A stretch of 64,000 nt of DNA. Source: Clitopilus passeckerianus (taxonomy: Eukaryota; Basidiomycota; Agaricomycetes; Agaricales; Entolomataceae). Under the pieces are notes generated by a model that saw only the letters and a program-made list of their open reading frames with translations, was not told where the DNA came from and searched no databases. Each line of letters begins with the position of its first letter. The stretch's first letter is position 1. The stretch spans positions 434,001 to 498,000 of the forward strand of contig CALYLX010000155.1 of assembly GCA_944990035.1 (NCBI GenBank). Direction: 5' to 3'. The translations under genes were made by a program, and so were the position numbers. This document shows, piece after piece, positions 11,179 through 24,189 of this stretch.

Positions 11179-13794
11179 CTGGAGGTCGAAAACAAAGGTC
11201 TTGGTATAAAACGGGTGATTGCTCGAGTTCTGGAGAGCATCATGAAAGCCCAAAGCTTCATTTTATAAGCAGGTCCGCTATTTCATTAGTCAACGAAGAG
11301 CTGCCAATAGAAGTTGTGCCAGAAGATATTGAATAATACCTTCTCCTCATTCGGCGAAATATATCACTGGTGTATCTGCTAATCCGGTATGTCAGCCGAA
11401 TAAGTGAGCACTAGTGAGAGCTGGCCCTTGGGGCGCTCGGATGACTAGTCCTGGGTCTGATCATTTCAGATGTACGCGAAAGACATAAGAGCGTACCCAC
11501 TCGCACAGGGAGAAGTTTCTAGGACATGTTCTAGTAGTTCTCAAACACATAGGTTCGTTCGTCCCTGTACTTTAGCGTATGTGGAATTGCAAGTGGTTCG
11601 TTACGGGTGGCCGCCTTCAGACGACGGTTGTAAGGGATGCATCATTTTCGCTATCAGTTGTCGAAGGTTGATGATATGTGACCACAGACTTCCACCTCCG
11701 AAAGGTGTAGTTTTTGATGTTGCAAGCTGTCATACCAGTTACATTCCATCAGACATCAAAGTCGATCGTCTGTATGTAGCGACGATGGACCAACCCATCT
11801 CTGTACATAGGCCACACTACCGTCGGCCGCTACCCCGATTGATGAAGGCGAGAATGGTGGTGAACCCTGAGGCAGGGAAAACCAAGAGTTGGTATCCGAG
11901 GTCCGAGCGATGACTGTAATGGGAGCGGCATGCGTGTTTAAGGCGGTGCAAGTCTTGCCGGATTTCAATCTGAATCTCTCATGTGCCGGGACGAAGACAG
12001 GTTGACATGGCTTAAGCCCTGGACCGACAGCATTAGCTTGCTTCCCAGATGGTCAGGCGCACCACCTGGTGCCAAGTTGAACGAGTAGACGCTGAGCGTG
12101 CCCTGGCTATGAGCATCTAGCGCTTAGCACGTGGATGTTGCTTTTGCTGTAGGCATTGGCAAAGAACAGGCAAGAACGTTTGCTTGTAGAGTTAGTGCCC
12201 TGGGAAGATATTACGGCAAATTCCGTCCCCCCAGGCCCATTCCTTCTGACTCTCATCTCATCCAGAGTTCCCCACCGTTTCTCTCCCGAACCCAAACATG
12301 AAAGGAAGAAGCTACCAAATACATGGGCGGAAACTACTCTGAAGTGGGAGCCAAAACTAGCAACGCTGCTTTTCTCAATTTCACGGTTGTTTTATGCAAC
12401 CTTTGATCACAGGACTCAAGCGGTAGAGGACTCAGACCGGGTGCTACTTTGCGCAGTCTGCGTTCAAAGCTGCTTCGTTGGTCATGCTGTCTGGAGAACA
12501 CCTGAAATGGTAAGTTCTGAGAGAGATTTGGTCCTTGAAGAGAGTTTACAAAACATAAGCCACAAAGAACGCGTCGAGGCAGACATATCGCAGTTGGCAT
12601 GTACTGCTTACGATTTTGCATGAGTTCTTCCAGCTCCCGCAAAAACGACTTCCGGCTCTTAAAAAGTGAAGGGCACTTAACGAGCGCATGATTGCGTCAG
12701 GTACAATGGTAATCGTCAAATGCTGCAGTGGTCCTCCTCTAGAACACCGACATAGCCTGTCAAGGCCGATGTGGTGAGTTGATCTATACCTCACTTTCTC
12801 CATCTTTCGATATTGAAACTCCCCATCGTATCATAGGTAATGGCTGTTGGACACGGCCCGAATGCACGTAGCTCCAGCTCGCATTAATGTTTCACAGCTT
12901 CAACGTGTCCTGTAGCACCATTCTTAGGAATACGAATATCTCGGGACCCCACAGACCACGGCTTATCGATTAGCGCCACGATACGGAAAACATAAGCGCC
13001 TATAATCGTGAACTAAATGAAACCTTATCTAGGGATCAAAACGTTTCTCGTGTGAGGCTGAAGCAGGTCAAAAGCACAGAACACGAGGGAGACCGACCAG
13101 ACCGACCGACCGTCGCCGAATTCTCCGCCAGGTTGAGGCCATCTTAGTTCCCTGCTTTGAGCCAGGAGTTCTATCGTTATTTGGAATCTGAAATCGAAAG
13201 GAGCGATTCCCGGCCTCAACGTCGAGGACACCTCGTCTACAGCGTAGTTCCGCCCCGGGCATATCCCAACCTCATGTGATTCTCAATTAAGGTGCATTGG
13301 CAAATCCTCAGCTGACATTGCATGTGGCAAGCGGGCGTAGGGAGTTGGTGCCTGTCTGACCGTCCTTTGTGCACCAGAAACCTGTTTTGAGGCAAAGCAC
13401 AGGTGAGGCTGTTATCTAACACATGGCCTGCATGTTGAAACAGGGAAAGAACGTCTATGAGCGTCTACATTGTTCAGGTGGTCAGGCATCCACGTTCAAA
13501 TGACTTTAATTTGTGGACGGCACTACAAATGTAGCGACGTTTTGAAGGCCAACCAATCGATAGTGACCGGCGGAGGAGGCAGAGCAGCTATTTCACCTGA
13601 GAAAGTAACACACTGATTTCTACGATGGGCATACCACGTTTTAGAGCGTCAATCTGAGGATGCACTACCGCAGGCCACCAACGGGAAATCGCCTCAATAT
13701 GGCATCACCTTTATACGAAAGAATATAATTGCGGTAGGAATTGTAACGAGGCTGCACCATCCCCCTAACACCTACTGAACATCAGCCTGCTACA
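11179..13794. other. Intergenic, no supported gene
   Basis: Several open frames exist on both strands (for example plus 12156-12623 and minus 11756-11968), but none has recognisable domains, consistent splice signals or codon bias. A minus-strand stretch at 12115-11760 includes SVYSFNLAPGGAPDH and FSPSSIGVAADGSVAYVQR, which vaguely resemble beta-propeller blades, but the frames do not join. The last 300 bases probably contain the promoter of the gene starting at 13795. Confidence 0.45.
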
Positions 13795-14473
13795 ATGCCC
13801 CCTTGGTCCTCAGCACCAAAACCGACACCGACATTTAAGTCTGCGTTTGGCGGCTCGGACATTCCAGAAGGTGACGTCCGCGTCGTCGACGCTCACAATA
13901 TCATCAGTGAGTGATCACCCATCGTCCCATTGAGCCCCAGCCCGCCGACACTGCTACAGAGGCGGCGAACGTTAGGAGGATTGTTGGTGCCGGCGGCCTG
14001 GCAGAGGTGCGAAGGGAAGGCAATAAAACTAGTGCGTCTATCTTACTCCTAGCCTGAACTTCGCTAAACGGTTTTCTCAGCTGCCACCTATCTTGCGTCG
14101 GACTTCGTCAGGGGAAAGGCCGCCATTGTAGTGCAGGAAAAAAACGAGACGGGTGGGTTGCAATATAGTATCTACTCCCGACATGCTGATGATCCAACTT
14201 ATAGAGGTAACCGATAAGAACGGTCGCGCCATCTCATACATTGCAGACGATAAATTTGATGCTGTGCGCCGGGCTTTCCTGGGTATCAAGGTTGAACAAA
14301 TCGATGTTTATCCCGTCAATATGCTTCGCCGCATGCTGAAGAAGTTCTCCAAGCTGGATCCCTCCCATTCCATGAGCGCGGAAGACAGCGACGTCGATCA
14401 AATGGAGGTGGAGGAACTTCGTTTCTCTCTCAAGAATGTTCTGGAAACTATAAGTCTCCAGTATCAAGGTTAG
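13795..14473 (+). CDS. Small protein of unknown function, four exons
   Basis: I do not recognise a family. Four exons join cleanly in phase: the start MPPWSSAPKPTPTFKSAFGG at ATG 13795; an exon reading KAANVRRIVGAGGLAEVRRE; an exon reading TATYLASDFVRGKAAIVVQ; and a last exon from near 14202 reading EVTDKNGRAISYIADDKFDA, then VRRAFLGIKVEQIDVYPVNM and an acidic tail. The donors GTGAGT, GTGCGT and GTGGGT and the acceptors ACAG, TCAG and ATAG are all in matching phase, which strongly supports a real gene. The product is about 185 residues, soluble and without a signal peptide. The stop is TAG at 14471-14473. The small size, repeated in-phase splicing and good codon quality suggest a conserved nuclear or ribosome-associated protein, but that is a guess. 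Confidence 0.65.
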
Positions 14474-14759
14474 GGACTACCACAAGACCAGACTTATATC
14501 TTCACTGCTTATTTCTTGAGTTGTAATTGGGTTGATAATCTCATGCGTGTATATTGCAGGCTGTAGCAAGGGCTGTTGTACAGAATGCCAACTATGTTTT
14601 GGATTCTCAGATCAATGCATTCGGTTGTAAAGATAGATACCTTTACTGGTACAAATTCTGGTCGCTTATCACGGTTGAAGGGAGTGTCAGAGCATATGCC
14701 AGACGAGGAGTAAGGTAGTCTCGCACTATATTCTATTTTTAGGTCAGATATAGTGGTTT

Positions 14760-16546
14760 TTATGCTGTCATTATCTTCTGGACCCTCGCACCCAATACGA
14801 CCTCTTTCAATCTCCTTAAAGCCTCAAACGTATCCGCCTCGTTGTTCAGACTGAATGAAGCTCTGACGTATGCCGTCGTTCCACCATTAGGTAGGAAGGC
14901 CGTTCCAGGAAGTGCAAGGACTCCATTTTGGAATGCGGTCGTGCGGATGAGGAATTCAGAGTCGCCTTCCTGAGATGGGTCTTGGTCAACGAGGAGTTTA
15001 AACCTGGAAAACAATAAGTGATACGAATGAAGGTCCAGGTAGGGAAACTATACCAGAAGAACATCCCAGCTTTCGGTGTACTCCACTCGGCTAACCCCTT
15101 CATATGTTCGTTCATGGCTTGCTCAAAGACGTCTCGTCTCTGTTTATAAAATTCAGCGACTTGGATTGTATGTGCTTTGAAACCTTCGTAGCCCCATGCA
15201 TTGAGTAATTTGAACGTGACCATCTGCGTAAGGGACGACGGTTCGAGGTTAGACGACGAAGTCTGTAAGGAGAAATGTGAATTAATACATAAGAGCGAGT
15301 AGGCGAAGACTCGCACCAAGAAATCAATAGCCTTGATAACTCTTTCGGGTCCGCATACGAATCCAATCCTCAAACCTGCTGAGACTACTTTCGACAAGCT
15401 ATCAAACCTTACAACTCGGCCAACTTCACCGAGAAGGGTCTTCTCAAGGGAGAAATATGAAGGTGGTCGAGGGTCGGAGCCATAGTAGAGGTAGTAGTAC
15501 GGGTCGTCTGAGCCGTACAGTATCAGTTACTGAACTGCTTGGATCACAATGAAGCGAAAAAGTACCTTCTAGGATCATGATATCATGCTGCTTCGCAAGT
15601 TGAAGAACTTCCTGTCTCCTTTCGATGGTTGCCGTTGCGCCGGATGGATTCGACCCGTACTGGACACTCCATCAGATACACGGGGTCTGGATACTCGATA
15701 TAATTTAATGTACCGGAACGGTATATAACACTTTAGGTTTTGCTTTACCCACAGGCCAAGATTCCAGAGTACGGCGAAGGGAGGCGGAGTCAATACCATC
15801 GCCGTCGGTTTCAACCTCTACAGCCTAGTTCAATGTCCTTGGAATGATCGAACAAGGAGAAACACGCACCGATCAGTTCGCATTTCAGAAACTCGAACAT
15901 GGGTATTACGCCTCTACATCATGTTCATTTGGGGTGAATACGTGCAAATGTTAGGCTACTCACGCAAACACCGGCTTCTCGATTAGAACAGGATCGCCCG
16001 GATTAACCAGAACTTGTACGGCCTAGAAAGATTTCAGTGAGGAAGGCATTCTCGTCTTAGTCTACGACGAAGATGCTAACTTTATAAATGACATCCTGGC
16101 TTCCGCTGCCAATGCTCAAAGCCCAGCCTTCGCCCTCTCCTCTCTTACGCCCGTGCACAAATGCCTGTAGGCCATACACCCAGTCGATCAAGTTCTTGAT
16201 GCCCGCTGTCGATCCATATTGAAGGGCCTGTGTAAGATCCCCGCCTTCGAGAGTGAGCTGGGTACTGGAACCTCCGGAAGGAGAACGAGCGGTAAATGAG
16301 AACGATTCGAAAGGGAAGGTTTCGGGATTAGGCTTTCCGGCAAGAAGAGAGATCAAGCCAGGTGTATCCTCAAGAGGGAAAAGGATTCGGACTAGAAAAT
16401 TAAGGTATAAGAAATGTAAACTAAATGATATGGAAAGAAACAGGCGTACTGGGGCTAGGCTTCATATTCTTTGCGGCGTCAGAGAGAAAACTGTCATAGT
16501 ACTCTGGTGGAAGAACTTGGAGAGGAGTAGTTACGGCGGAAGACAT
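14760..16546 (-). CDS. PLP-dependent class I/II aminotransferase, Aro8/AADAT type
   Basis: The product is a fold-type I aminotransferase of the group containing aromatic-amino-acid, kynurenine and 2-aminoadipate transaminases. The ATG at 16546 gives MSSAVTTPLQVLPPEYYDSF. Downstream exons read LISLLAGKPNPETFPFESFS, LTQALQYGSTAGIKNLIDWV, GWALSIGSGSQDVIYK (cofactor phosphate region), NPGDPVLIEKPVFA, YGSNPSGATATIERR (the NPSG cofactor-contact motif), DIMILEDDPYYYLYYG and RFDSLSKVVSAGLRIGF. The lysine in SLSK is the expected Schiff-base residue. The C-terminal exon ends VLGARVQKIMTA. There are roughly eight exons. Likely roles are lysine biosynthesis via 2-aminoadipate or aromatic amino-acid turnover; the sequence alone does not separate these. 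Its 3' end converges with the gene at 13795-14473. Confidence 0.88.
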
Positions 16547-17118
16547 TGTGTCAGGTGAGAAAATTGAGAAGCTGGCACGACCTGGGTGCTCTCGATGATG
16601 AGCAGTGAGGGGCATCTTCGAACTCTAGAACCCCACCCTTTATACGCCACGACCGCAACATCCATGAACCAGCAGCGCGTAAGACAGTACAGCACGCCTG
16701 GCAACCGCACCGCGATCCCGGTGATCAGTGCAGGGAACGAGTCATCTTGGACTGATGCGGAGGCAAATCCAGGAGAATTGAATGGTATTCATAAGAATTG
16801 CACCATCGAGCAATCCTGGGTTAAGAATAAGCCTGTTGACGGTGGCAATGTGGGAAGTCTTGAGTTACTGTCAGGCATGGGCCAGGCAAGATATATGTTC
16901 GTGAGCAAGGCGCCCATCAAAAAAGTCATGGTTGGCGTTTAGCATGGGACAGAGAACGAAACAGAATTGGGGAAGAAATCCTCGTGACACTTGGAGACAG
17001 AAACGAGAAAGTGTTGATGGCATTCCGCAGCTGAAGGATACGACCCGGGGTAGATAAGATTGGGAAAATGCTGATAACCAGGGGGAAATTCAACTGCCAT
17101 CCACGAAGGAAAAAGGTT

Positions 17119-17223
17119 GACAAGAGTGGGACTTGAACCCACGCCATCATACGATGATGAGAACCCGCGAAAGCAGGCAAGCTACGCTTGAGTCACACGC
17201 CTTAACCGCTCGGCCATCTTGCC
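17119..17223 (-). tRNA. tRNA-Leu(CAA) with an intron
   Basis: Read on the minus strand, 17223-17119 folds as a class II tRNA. The acceptor stem GGCAAGA pairs with TCTTGTC (one G-T pair). The D-arm contains GGCCGAGCGGTTAAGGC. The anticodon loop reads CTCAAG (anticodon CAA). The variable arm TCATCGTATGATGGC contains a CATC/GATG stem, and the T-arm is GTGGG-TTCAAGT-CCCAC. About 23 nt after G37 form an intron in the usual position. The long variable arm and the CAA anticodon identify leucine. One anticodon-stem position appears as a T-T mismatch. The total is 105 nt. Confidence 0.88.
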
Positions 17224-17460
17224 ATGCAAGACGAGTGGTATGCTGTCTCATGACTCTTGTGCAACCTTCTCTGAAAAATGATCAGTGATTCAGAAAATGG
17301 CGATTACCCGAAACGCGCTTGTCACACCTCTCGTGATCGGTTACAAGAAGTTGTGTCACGTTCTGATCATTGCAAGTTGCCTTTGTCGCCGCTGTCACAG
17401 TCGCTGCTGTCGTCGTCTCTCAATCCTTGCTCACCGTAATCGTTGAAATAGACCTCCATA

Positions 17461-20400
17461 ATGTCAAGATCTCAGCCAGTAACACCAAGGCGTGCTTCAC
17501 GCTTTCTCCCGATGACAACACCATCCAGGAGGCAAGGCAAAGAGGAACTACATCGTGCATGGGTTAGGGAGCCTCTCTACGTTCGCCCCACGAACAAGGA
17601 TCTTGATTTACTAGAGACAGACGAAGAAGAAAAAGCAGCATTGGAGAACGAGGAAGAACTGGAATCCGTCTTCTATCGCTCATTCGAAATGAGCAACCAA
17701 GTCCAAACCCAAGCCTACAGGTCACCTTCAAAGTCTGCAAGAGGAAAGGGGAAGAAGAGAGAACTGGGTGATGAAGACACTCAAGTCTTCAGTGTTGGGG
17801 ACACGGTCTTGGTCAGAACAGACGATATTGATTTGAAGAGAGGGAAATACAGCATTGCTGTGATACTGGCCATGTGGGAGGTTCGGAAGAAGGGTGAAGA
17901 AGGACAGCTGGACGTGGAGAAAATGAAGCTGAGGATACATTGGTTCCTGAGGGAAAAGGAACTACCGAGGCATCGAGCTCGGAGGGAACATCTCGAGGTA
18001 GCTATTTACATCCTTTGCCGCGGGTGGCCGTAGTATTGACGCAGCTTTTATGCAGAATGAACTCTTTTACTCAATTCAGGTGTCGCCCATCTCCTTCCCG
18101 GAATGTATTATGGGACATTGTACAGTCACATCCAAGGCTCCTAATAACCGGGCAGCATCTACCTCTTCAACAACGAAGCGCAAGGGTGGGGTACGATACT
18201 ACGAGGAAGGCGACATTCTCGATGAAAATACCTTCTATTGCCGCTACGCAGTTATACAAGACAAAGGTCTCTTTTATGACTTTGACTGGGACTCGCATCG
18301 TATGATGGCACATCCCTCAACATCAGAACCTCCTGACCTCGATGGTGAAATCGAGATGGAGTGGGGAAGTGGCAGTATGTGGGACGTTGATGTTGCTGAA
18401 ATTCGGCGACGGGAGGAGAAAAAGGAAAAGGAACGGTCGACAAAGGAGAAGGAAGAGAAAGTGAAGGAAAAGACCACGAAAACTCACGAAAAAGAGGACG
18501 GACCAAGTCCACGAAAGAAGGTCAGGCTCGACGAGGACGCCGAAATACCCTCAGAATCGGAGGCAGGCGGCACTGAAGACGAGTACGAAGCCTCTGGAGA
18601 TGAAGAGGAAGAAGTTGAAGATGAAGATGTGGCCTCGGAAGATGAGCCTCATGACGCAGCATTCGACGAGCCCAAAACACCCTCACGAAAACGAAAACGC
18701 GCTGGAGATGAACCTAAAACGCCTCGGAAACGACGTACCAAGACTCTTGTTCACCCAACACCTCACTCGAAGCGAAGGTCGAAGGCCGCTCTTTCTTCAC
18801 CCTCAAAGAAGGCTTCAAAGTTCACAGTTCGTGCCAGAGAGGTTCATGGAGAAGCTGTGACGAAGGAAAATCTTTCGCACTTGAAGAAGGACCCCTGGAT
18901 ACGGGCCATGCATGTACTGCATGTGGGAAGCCGACCTGAGGTGTTGCCCTGCAGAGAGGAAGAGTTCGAGAGAGTGCTGAGGTGTATCGGCGAATTGCTT
19001 GAGGAGGGCAGCGGAGGTTGTGTCTGTAGGTATCCGACCCCACTGTCAAACCCCCAAAATTAACCGTTACCGTCAAAATAGACATCTCTGGTGTTCCGGG
19101 AACCGGAAAAACTGCAACTGTGCATGCAGTTGTTCGACAACTCAAGCGAATGGCTGAAGCTGGTGTAAGTTCACCCTTGCTTACTACGATCAGCTTTCCT
19201 GATTCATTATCTAGGACACGAATCCATTCACCTATGTTGAAATTAACGGTCTGCGCGTTTCCGAACCAGCAGCGGCCTACAATCTTCTCTGGGAAGGTGT
19301 TTCGGGGCACAACCCAGCAGTAGAAGGACACCTCAAGATCGGCCACAAAGAAAGCTTACGCGCTTTGATGAGGCATTTCGAAGGCGGCAGTAGTCGAATG
19401 AGGGGACCTGGTAGTGGCCACGCTTGGTTAGTTTCCTTCTTTCCTGAGATCCTTCGAGGTAAACTGCTGACTGGAACTGTATTAGCGTGGTGCTGATGGA
19501 CGAACTTGACCAGCTGGTAACTACCAAGCAGGATGTGGTGTACAATTTCTTCAATTGGCCGACTATGGTCGGGAGCAAGCTGGTAGTAATTGCCGTTGCA
19601 AATACTATGGATCTGCCAGAAAGGGTCATGAGTGGCCGTGTAAGGAGTCGATTGGGTATGTTTTGGGCATTTTGAATTGGGCATTTCCAATAATCTGAAT
19701 GTTGCGACTGTACAGGCATGATACGCATAAATTTCCAACCCTACTCGACACAGCAGCTAGAGAAGATCGTCCATTCTCGCCTGAATAGCGCCAAGGAGAG
19801 CTTGAAGGAGAAAACCCAGAAGGAAGTCATCGGAGTCGATGCTGTCAAGTTCGCTGCCATGAAGGTCAGCAGTATAAGCGGAGATGCACGACGAGTGCTA
19901 GATATTTGCAGGTATGTTATCATTCTTCGCGTAATGAAAGGCCACCACTGAGCTGAAGCCCTAGGCGGACTGTCGAGTTAGCACAGCAAGATGGAAAGAC
20001 TGCAAAAATAAACCAAGTCAAGGATGTGATTCAGCTCATGCAGAACAGCCCTACGGCTGCATATCTCAAAGCCTGCAGCTTCCACGAGCGTATGATGTTA
20101 ACTTCGCTGGTCAAGTGCATGAAGAGGGAAGGTGTGGACGAAATCAAATGGGGAGAGGTACAGTCGTTTGCTGCTTTATGGTGGACACAATTGTTTTAAC
20201 CCAATGGCATATATAGGTTCAGCACCAGCACCTACTTTACATGAACGTCCTTCCGTCCGAAGACGACCCGAAGAGAAAGCCAACGCCCTATGAGCTGAAT
20301 CTTGTACTAGACTCGCTGGTGGCTTCTCGAGTGATGCTCGTTGAGGATGGCGCAGCTGTGACGAGGAAGGCGGAGGGAGAGAGAAAAGTCTTGCTGAACC

Positions 20401-20474
20401 TTGAGCAGACTGAAGTTGAGAGGGTTCTAGGAGAGGTTGGGGGTGCTCGGTGGAAGAACGTTCTTAGCACCTAG
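17461..20474 (+). CDS. ORC1: Origin recognition complex subunit 1
   Basis: ORC1 is the BAH- and AAA+-containing subunit that binds origins and, with CDC6, loads the MCM helicase. The ATG at 17461 opens [15 protein letters not shown], followed by a BAH domain ([47 protein letters not shown]) split by an intron at 17998-18055. A highly charged linker (about 18400-18820) precedes the AAA+ domain: [13 protein letters not shown] (Walker A), [33 protein letters not shown] (Walker B and following segment), [19 protein letters not shown] (sensor 1) and [14 protein letters not shown] (sensor 2 arginine region). A C-terminal winged-helix region ends [11 protein letters not shown] at the TAG at 20472-20474. 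Introns are short and in phase. The order and motifs are unambiguous. The gene runs away from the tRNA-Leu just upstream. Confidence 0.95.
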
Positions 20475-20752
20475 TTGGTGGTTCGTGAAATTTGAAACCT
20501 AACTGTATTCTGATTCTGTACAATTATCACATTTGACCAAGAACGATGTTCCCTGAATGCAGTTGTATCTCGGTTCTCTGGCGCCATTGTGCAGGAGGAT
20601 GAAGTGGAAGGGAAATGTATTGTCACGGCAAAAATAGATATGCAAATAAATACACGAGTAAAAAGTTGAATGGAAGGTAAATGGAAGCGACAGAACTGAC
20701 GTATGATTATAACGACCAACATTGGCTACAAAAATTACATCTGTAACACATC

Positions 20753-22737
20753 CTAAAGCAGCAACTCCTTGAGTTTGTTCCGGAACTCATCCCGATTCAA
20801 GGATGCGTTCTCTCGAAATGCCGAACGACAACTCTGATGATTCTGAGCTGCCGTCGTCTTCTCATACTCTTGAAATGCTTCTTTCAAATCGTTCCAGTCC
20901 ATTCTCCCAGCTGCTTGAGGGCTCCTTGATCTGTAATCAAAGTGCAATCTGAGCACTTGAATGAGGTCGATGGTGTACGCCATCATGAACCGTTCAATGT
21001 CAGAGCTAAAGGAAAAACGTAAATGCAGCAATTTTTCTCTGCAATAAGACTTACACATTTGCTATAACCTCTTCAGAAATCCATTTGATGAAGACATATG
21101 ATAGCCCCAGAATCGCCACTGGAGGTGCGATCGGAGCAGACGCCGCAGTAACTAGGGTCACAAATTGTGAGATCCTGTCGATGTCTGGAGCTTGGGTGCT
21201 GTTAAGATGAAGGTGTTCAGATTCGCCTAGAGACAACAACCCTATGGGATCAAAACGTACACTTTAGAAGGCCCCTCGTGAATGTCCCTGACAAGATATA
21301 GCATAAGTTGCCTGAATTCATCGCTGTCGAGCATCTAAACCCTTCGTTAATACAATGCAAGATTCAATTAGGGCATCGGGACTCACATCGCCATTCTTCA
21401 TATTCCAACAAGTAACGATATCTTGATGAACTTGGGCAAGGCATTTTCGTAGAAGGATCTTTCCAATACCGGGAGCGACACTAGAATGAGCCCGATAATA
21501 GTCTCAATGTCGGGTTAGATTCGTAATATCAATCTAAAAAGGAAAAGATATTGGAGACATACAGTTAAGCCCCTTACTAATGATATAAGCACATAAGAAA
21601 CCAATATGAATTGACGATAGGGACTGTCTCACTCGATGCAGGCGTCGATCTTCAACGGAAGACTTCTTCGCTGTGCGGCTGCCCACAGGAGCCATGCTTC
21701 AGTCAACCATGCACCTTGAACGACCTCTCGAGTAATTTCAACGAGATTGGACACGCATTTCTCATATCCAGGCTTATCTACTCAATAATCGTCAGCGCAT
21801 CAGTAGATAATGGTAGGTTGGAATGTACGAACTAGAGACTTGGGCATGCCTAACCATTGGCAACCCAAGGCCGTCCATAATTCGTTCAGCCGACTCGACA
21901 CACATGTCAAGGACCTTTGATGCTTCTGTTTCCGCATCCTTGTCGGCATTTTCGGGCAGCGATTTGCCAGTCCTCTGAAGTTCCTTCTTCTTGATCCTGA
22001 CCAGATAGTCATACCTGGTGAAGACAACCACAATAGGAACTGTTGGGCATCAACTGGTGCGTCCGCACTACTGATAAATCCGGCAAACACTTACTTCCTT
22101 TCTCCCGAGCAAGTTCTAACAGCTTCTCATCCCCTCTCTCAAATACTCGACCACCAGCAGTCGGTGTTTGTGTACAAAGCCTATGATTTGGATAGACTGA
22201 CGCCTTTCATTCTCCTGATGAACTGACTTACCATATGGCGTGAATTCGGTCCTTGAGGAGCGTTTCCTCGTTGCACCGAGACTTGATGAAGCGCTCAACG
22301 TCGTTGAACGTGGACCGGTCAGCGGGCTCAAACCCTTTGGAATCATGCATGACAAAGAGCTTGTTCTCATCAGACGTATACTCTTGCTCGATATTTGCCT
22401 CTCCCGGTTGGCAGTGCGAGACATTCTAAGTAACCAAGTATTATCGAGGTTTGTCGTCCAATTACGTCGTATAACATACCGCCTGTTCGACCCCGAACAC
22501 ACAGTTCACCAAGGAAGATTTTCCGACGCCAGACTGTAGCAACAAAAGTCAGGTTAGAGATTTAGCGCATGGTCTACGATGTTGAAGGCTTACTCTACCA
22601 ACACAAAGGATTCGGAACCTGCAATTTCAGCGATAATCAGCTGGAAGCGGAAGATCGGTAAGGGCGGTCCCAGTTCACCGTGGGATAGCACTGAGGATTT
22701 CTTCGATTGTGGAATCGTTTTGCATTGGGGATGACAT
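20753..22737 (-). CDS. Fungal P-loop GTPase-like protein (gene A)
   Basis: This belongs to a lineage-expanded group of mushroom proteins with a Ras-like G domain and a long C-terminal region of unknown role. The ATG at 22737 reads MSSPMQNDSTIEEILSAIP, followed by an exon reading RFRILCVG and then GVGKSSLVNCVFGVEQA (G1). The next exons give FVMHDSKGFEPADRSTFNDV (G3), VPIVVVFTRYDYLVR (G4, TRYD) and SKVLDMCVESAERIMDGLG. The C-terminal part contains a hydrophobic segment, APIAPPVAILGLSYVFIKWI, and ends with SLNRDEFRNKLKELLL at TAG 20753. The G4 motif deviates from T/NKxD (TRYD). At least eight short exons are spread over 2 kb. A second member of the same broad family begins at 29325. Intron borders in the middle are approximate. 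Confidence 0.75.
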
Positions 22738-24189
22738 CTGTGTCTTTCGGTGTGATCTGATTTGAGGGATCCTAGCAGTCTCCTGGTGTATATACTCGAG
22801 TAGAGATTGCATCATGTGCACTTCCTGCACGGCTAATGCCGTAGACTGTAGCCAATAGCGATTTGGAGATGATCGATCGAGGGATACAGTACAGCAGAGT
22901 GACGCAATTGACTCAAGGAAAATACAGGAACCAGAAGTTTTCCGAAGAGACCAATCATCGAATACGTAGCATCACGGCCAATCGTCTCCCCCATTCCCTC
23001 CCGTTCATTCAGCAAATGATGGTCACAAGTCATCAGAAAAGTTCCTCACTTGCGGCTTCTAGCCATTTTCAAAATGTTAGGCCACTGCGGAAGAAATAAG
23101 TGTAGAGGCGGACTGGAAAGAGTCCAGGACATCACAGCTGAGCGCTGAGCGTTTGACTCGGAATCGTTCTCAAACTCGTCTTCCCACGCTTGAGTCGACA
23201 GCAACGGTCCAGGGACAGTTTCCTGAACCAACACCTCGCAATCTGCAGTGCACTTTTACTCCTGCTTCCTCCTTCTATGGTATCTCAACCCACCACCTCC
23301 CTCCTATATGGCCGAACACACCTCTTGCACCTTCAACCATCCTGCCACAGTACCATCCACGCAACCCGGTGTCAACCCCCCATCCTATTCCATTTTCAAT
23401 GCCTCGAGCACGCATTGGTCTACTCAGGCTCTATCTCCCAAACTACGGAACGGTGATAACTCATCCCCTCTTTTGACTGCCGTCGTGGATTCACCTCGTC
23501 CAGAGAGCCCTGGAGGGCAATGGATGAACGTCAAGATGCTCTTTCATGCCGGAAACTTCTCTATTCTTTCATTCGTTACCGCCATTGGAAGCAAGTTGCA
23601 CATGGTCGCGATGCTACGAGAATACGCCAAGCACCTGGTGTTACACTAAGCTTACGGCTTGATCATACAAAGGCAATCAATACCAGCGCAACCTCGACAA
23701 CCTCTCGCAAGCGAGGTCTTGACGGCCGTATTCTCGGGAGTCTCTACAAGTCAAAAAACAACGAATTGAATCAACAGAGCCGGGACTGTCCCGTCGTCTA
23801 CCCCGGCCACTTGACGAATTCGATTACATCTATTTTTCGACTGTCCAGAAGCTGCTGAGGGAGCAAGCTGAACTGGATAGGGGGAGGCTGGGCCACCGGG
23901 GTGCCGGGTCTGAGTGGAGGGGGAGGAAAGCGGCCAGGAGTCAGACGAAGTGGATGCGGGTGCTGAGGGTGTTGATGAGCTTGTTGAAGAGGAGGACTAG
24001 TACGATCTTCCCAGATACTGCATTCGAAAAAATCCTCATGCTCAACTTGAACTAATTGTATCATGAATTTGTTATACTCCATTCAAAACCCCGGCCTCTC
24101 ATAGATTCTGCTTTTACGATATTCGAGTAGTAGATTAATGTATATGGTAAAGCGATATATTAAACATTCACTGTGTCGATACCAGCCGT
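22738..24189. other. Intergenic, no supported gene
   Basis: Proline- and serine-rich open frames occur on the plus strand (23153-23858) and on the minus strand (24082-23798, beginning MEYNKFMIQLVQVEHEDFFE with a proline/histidine-rich continuation). None carries a recognisable domain, and splice signals linking them are not convincing. The minus-strand frame at 24082 is the best candidate for a real short exon. The stretch lies directly beside a transposase remnant, so it may be remains of an insertion. Confidence 0.35.

Noticed and set aside
11756..12130. Possible beta-propeller/lactonase relic on the minus strand
   Set aside because: Two protein-like stretches are in different frames with no shared motif that I can name. 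Too weak to call.
16586..16942. Plus-strand 118-residue open frame upstream of the aminotransferase
   Set aside because: It overlaps the likely promoter of the aminotransferase and has no domain or splice support.
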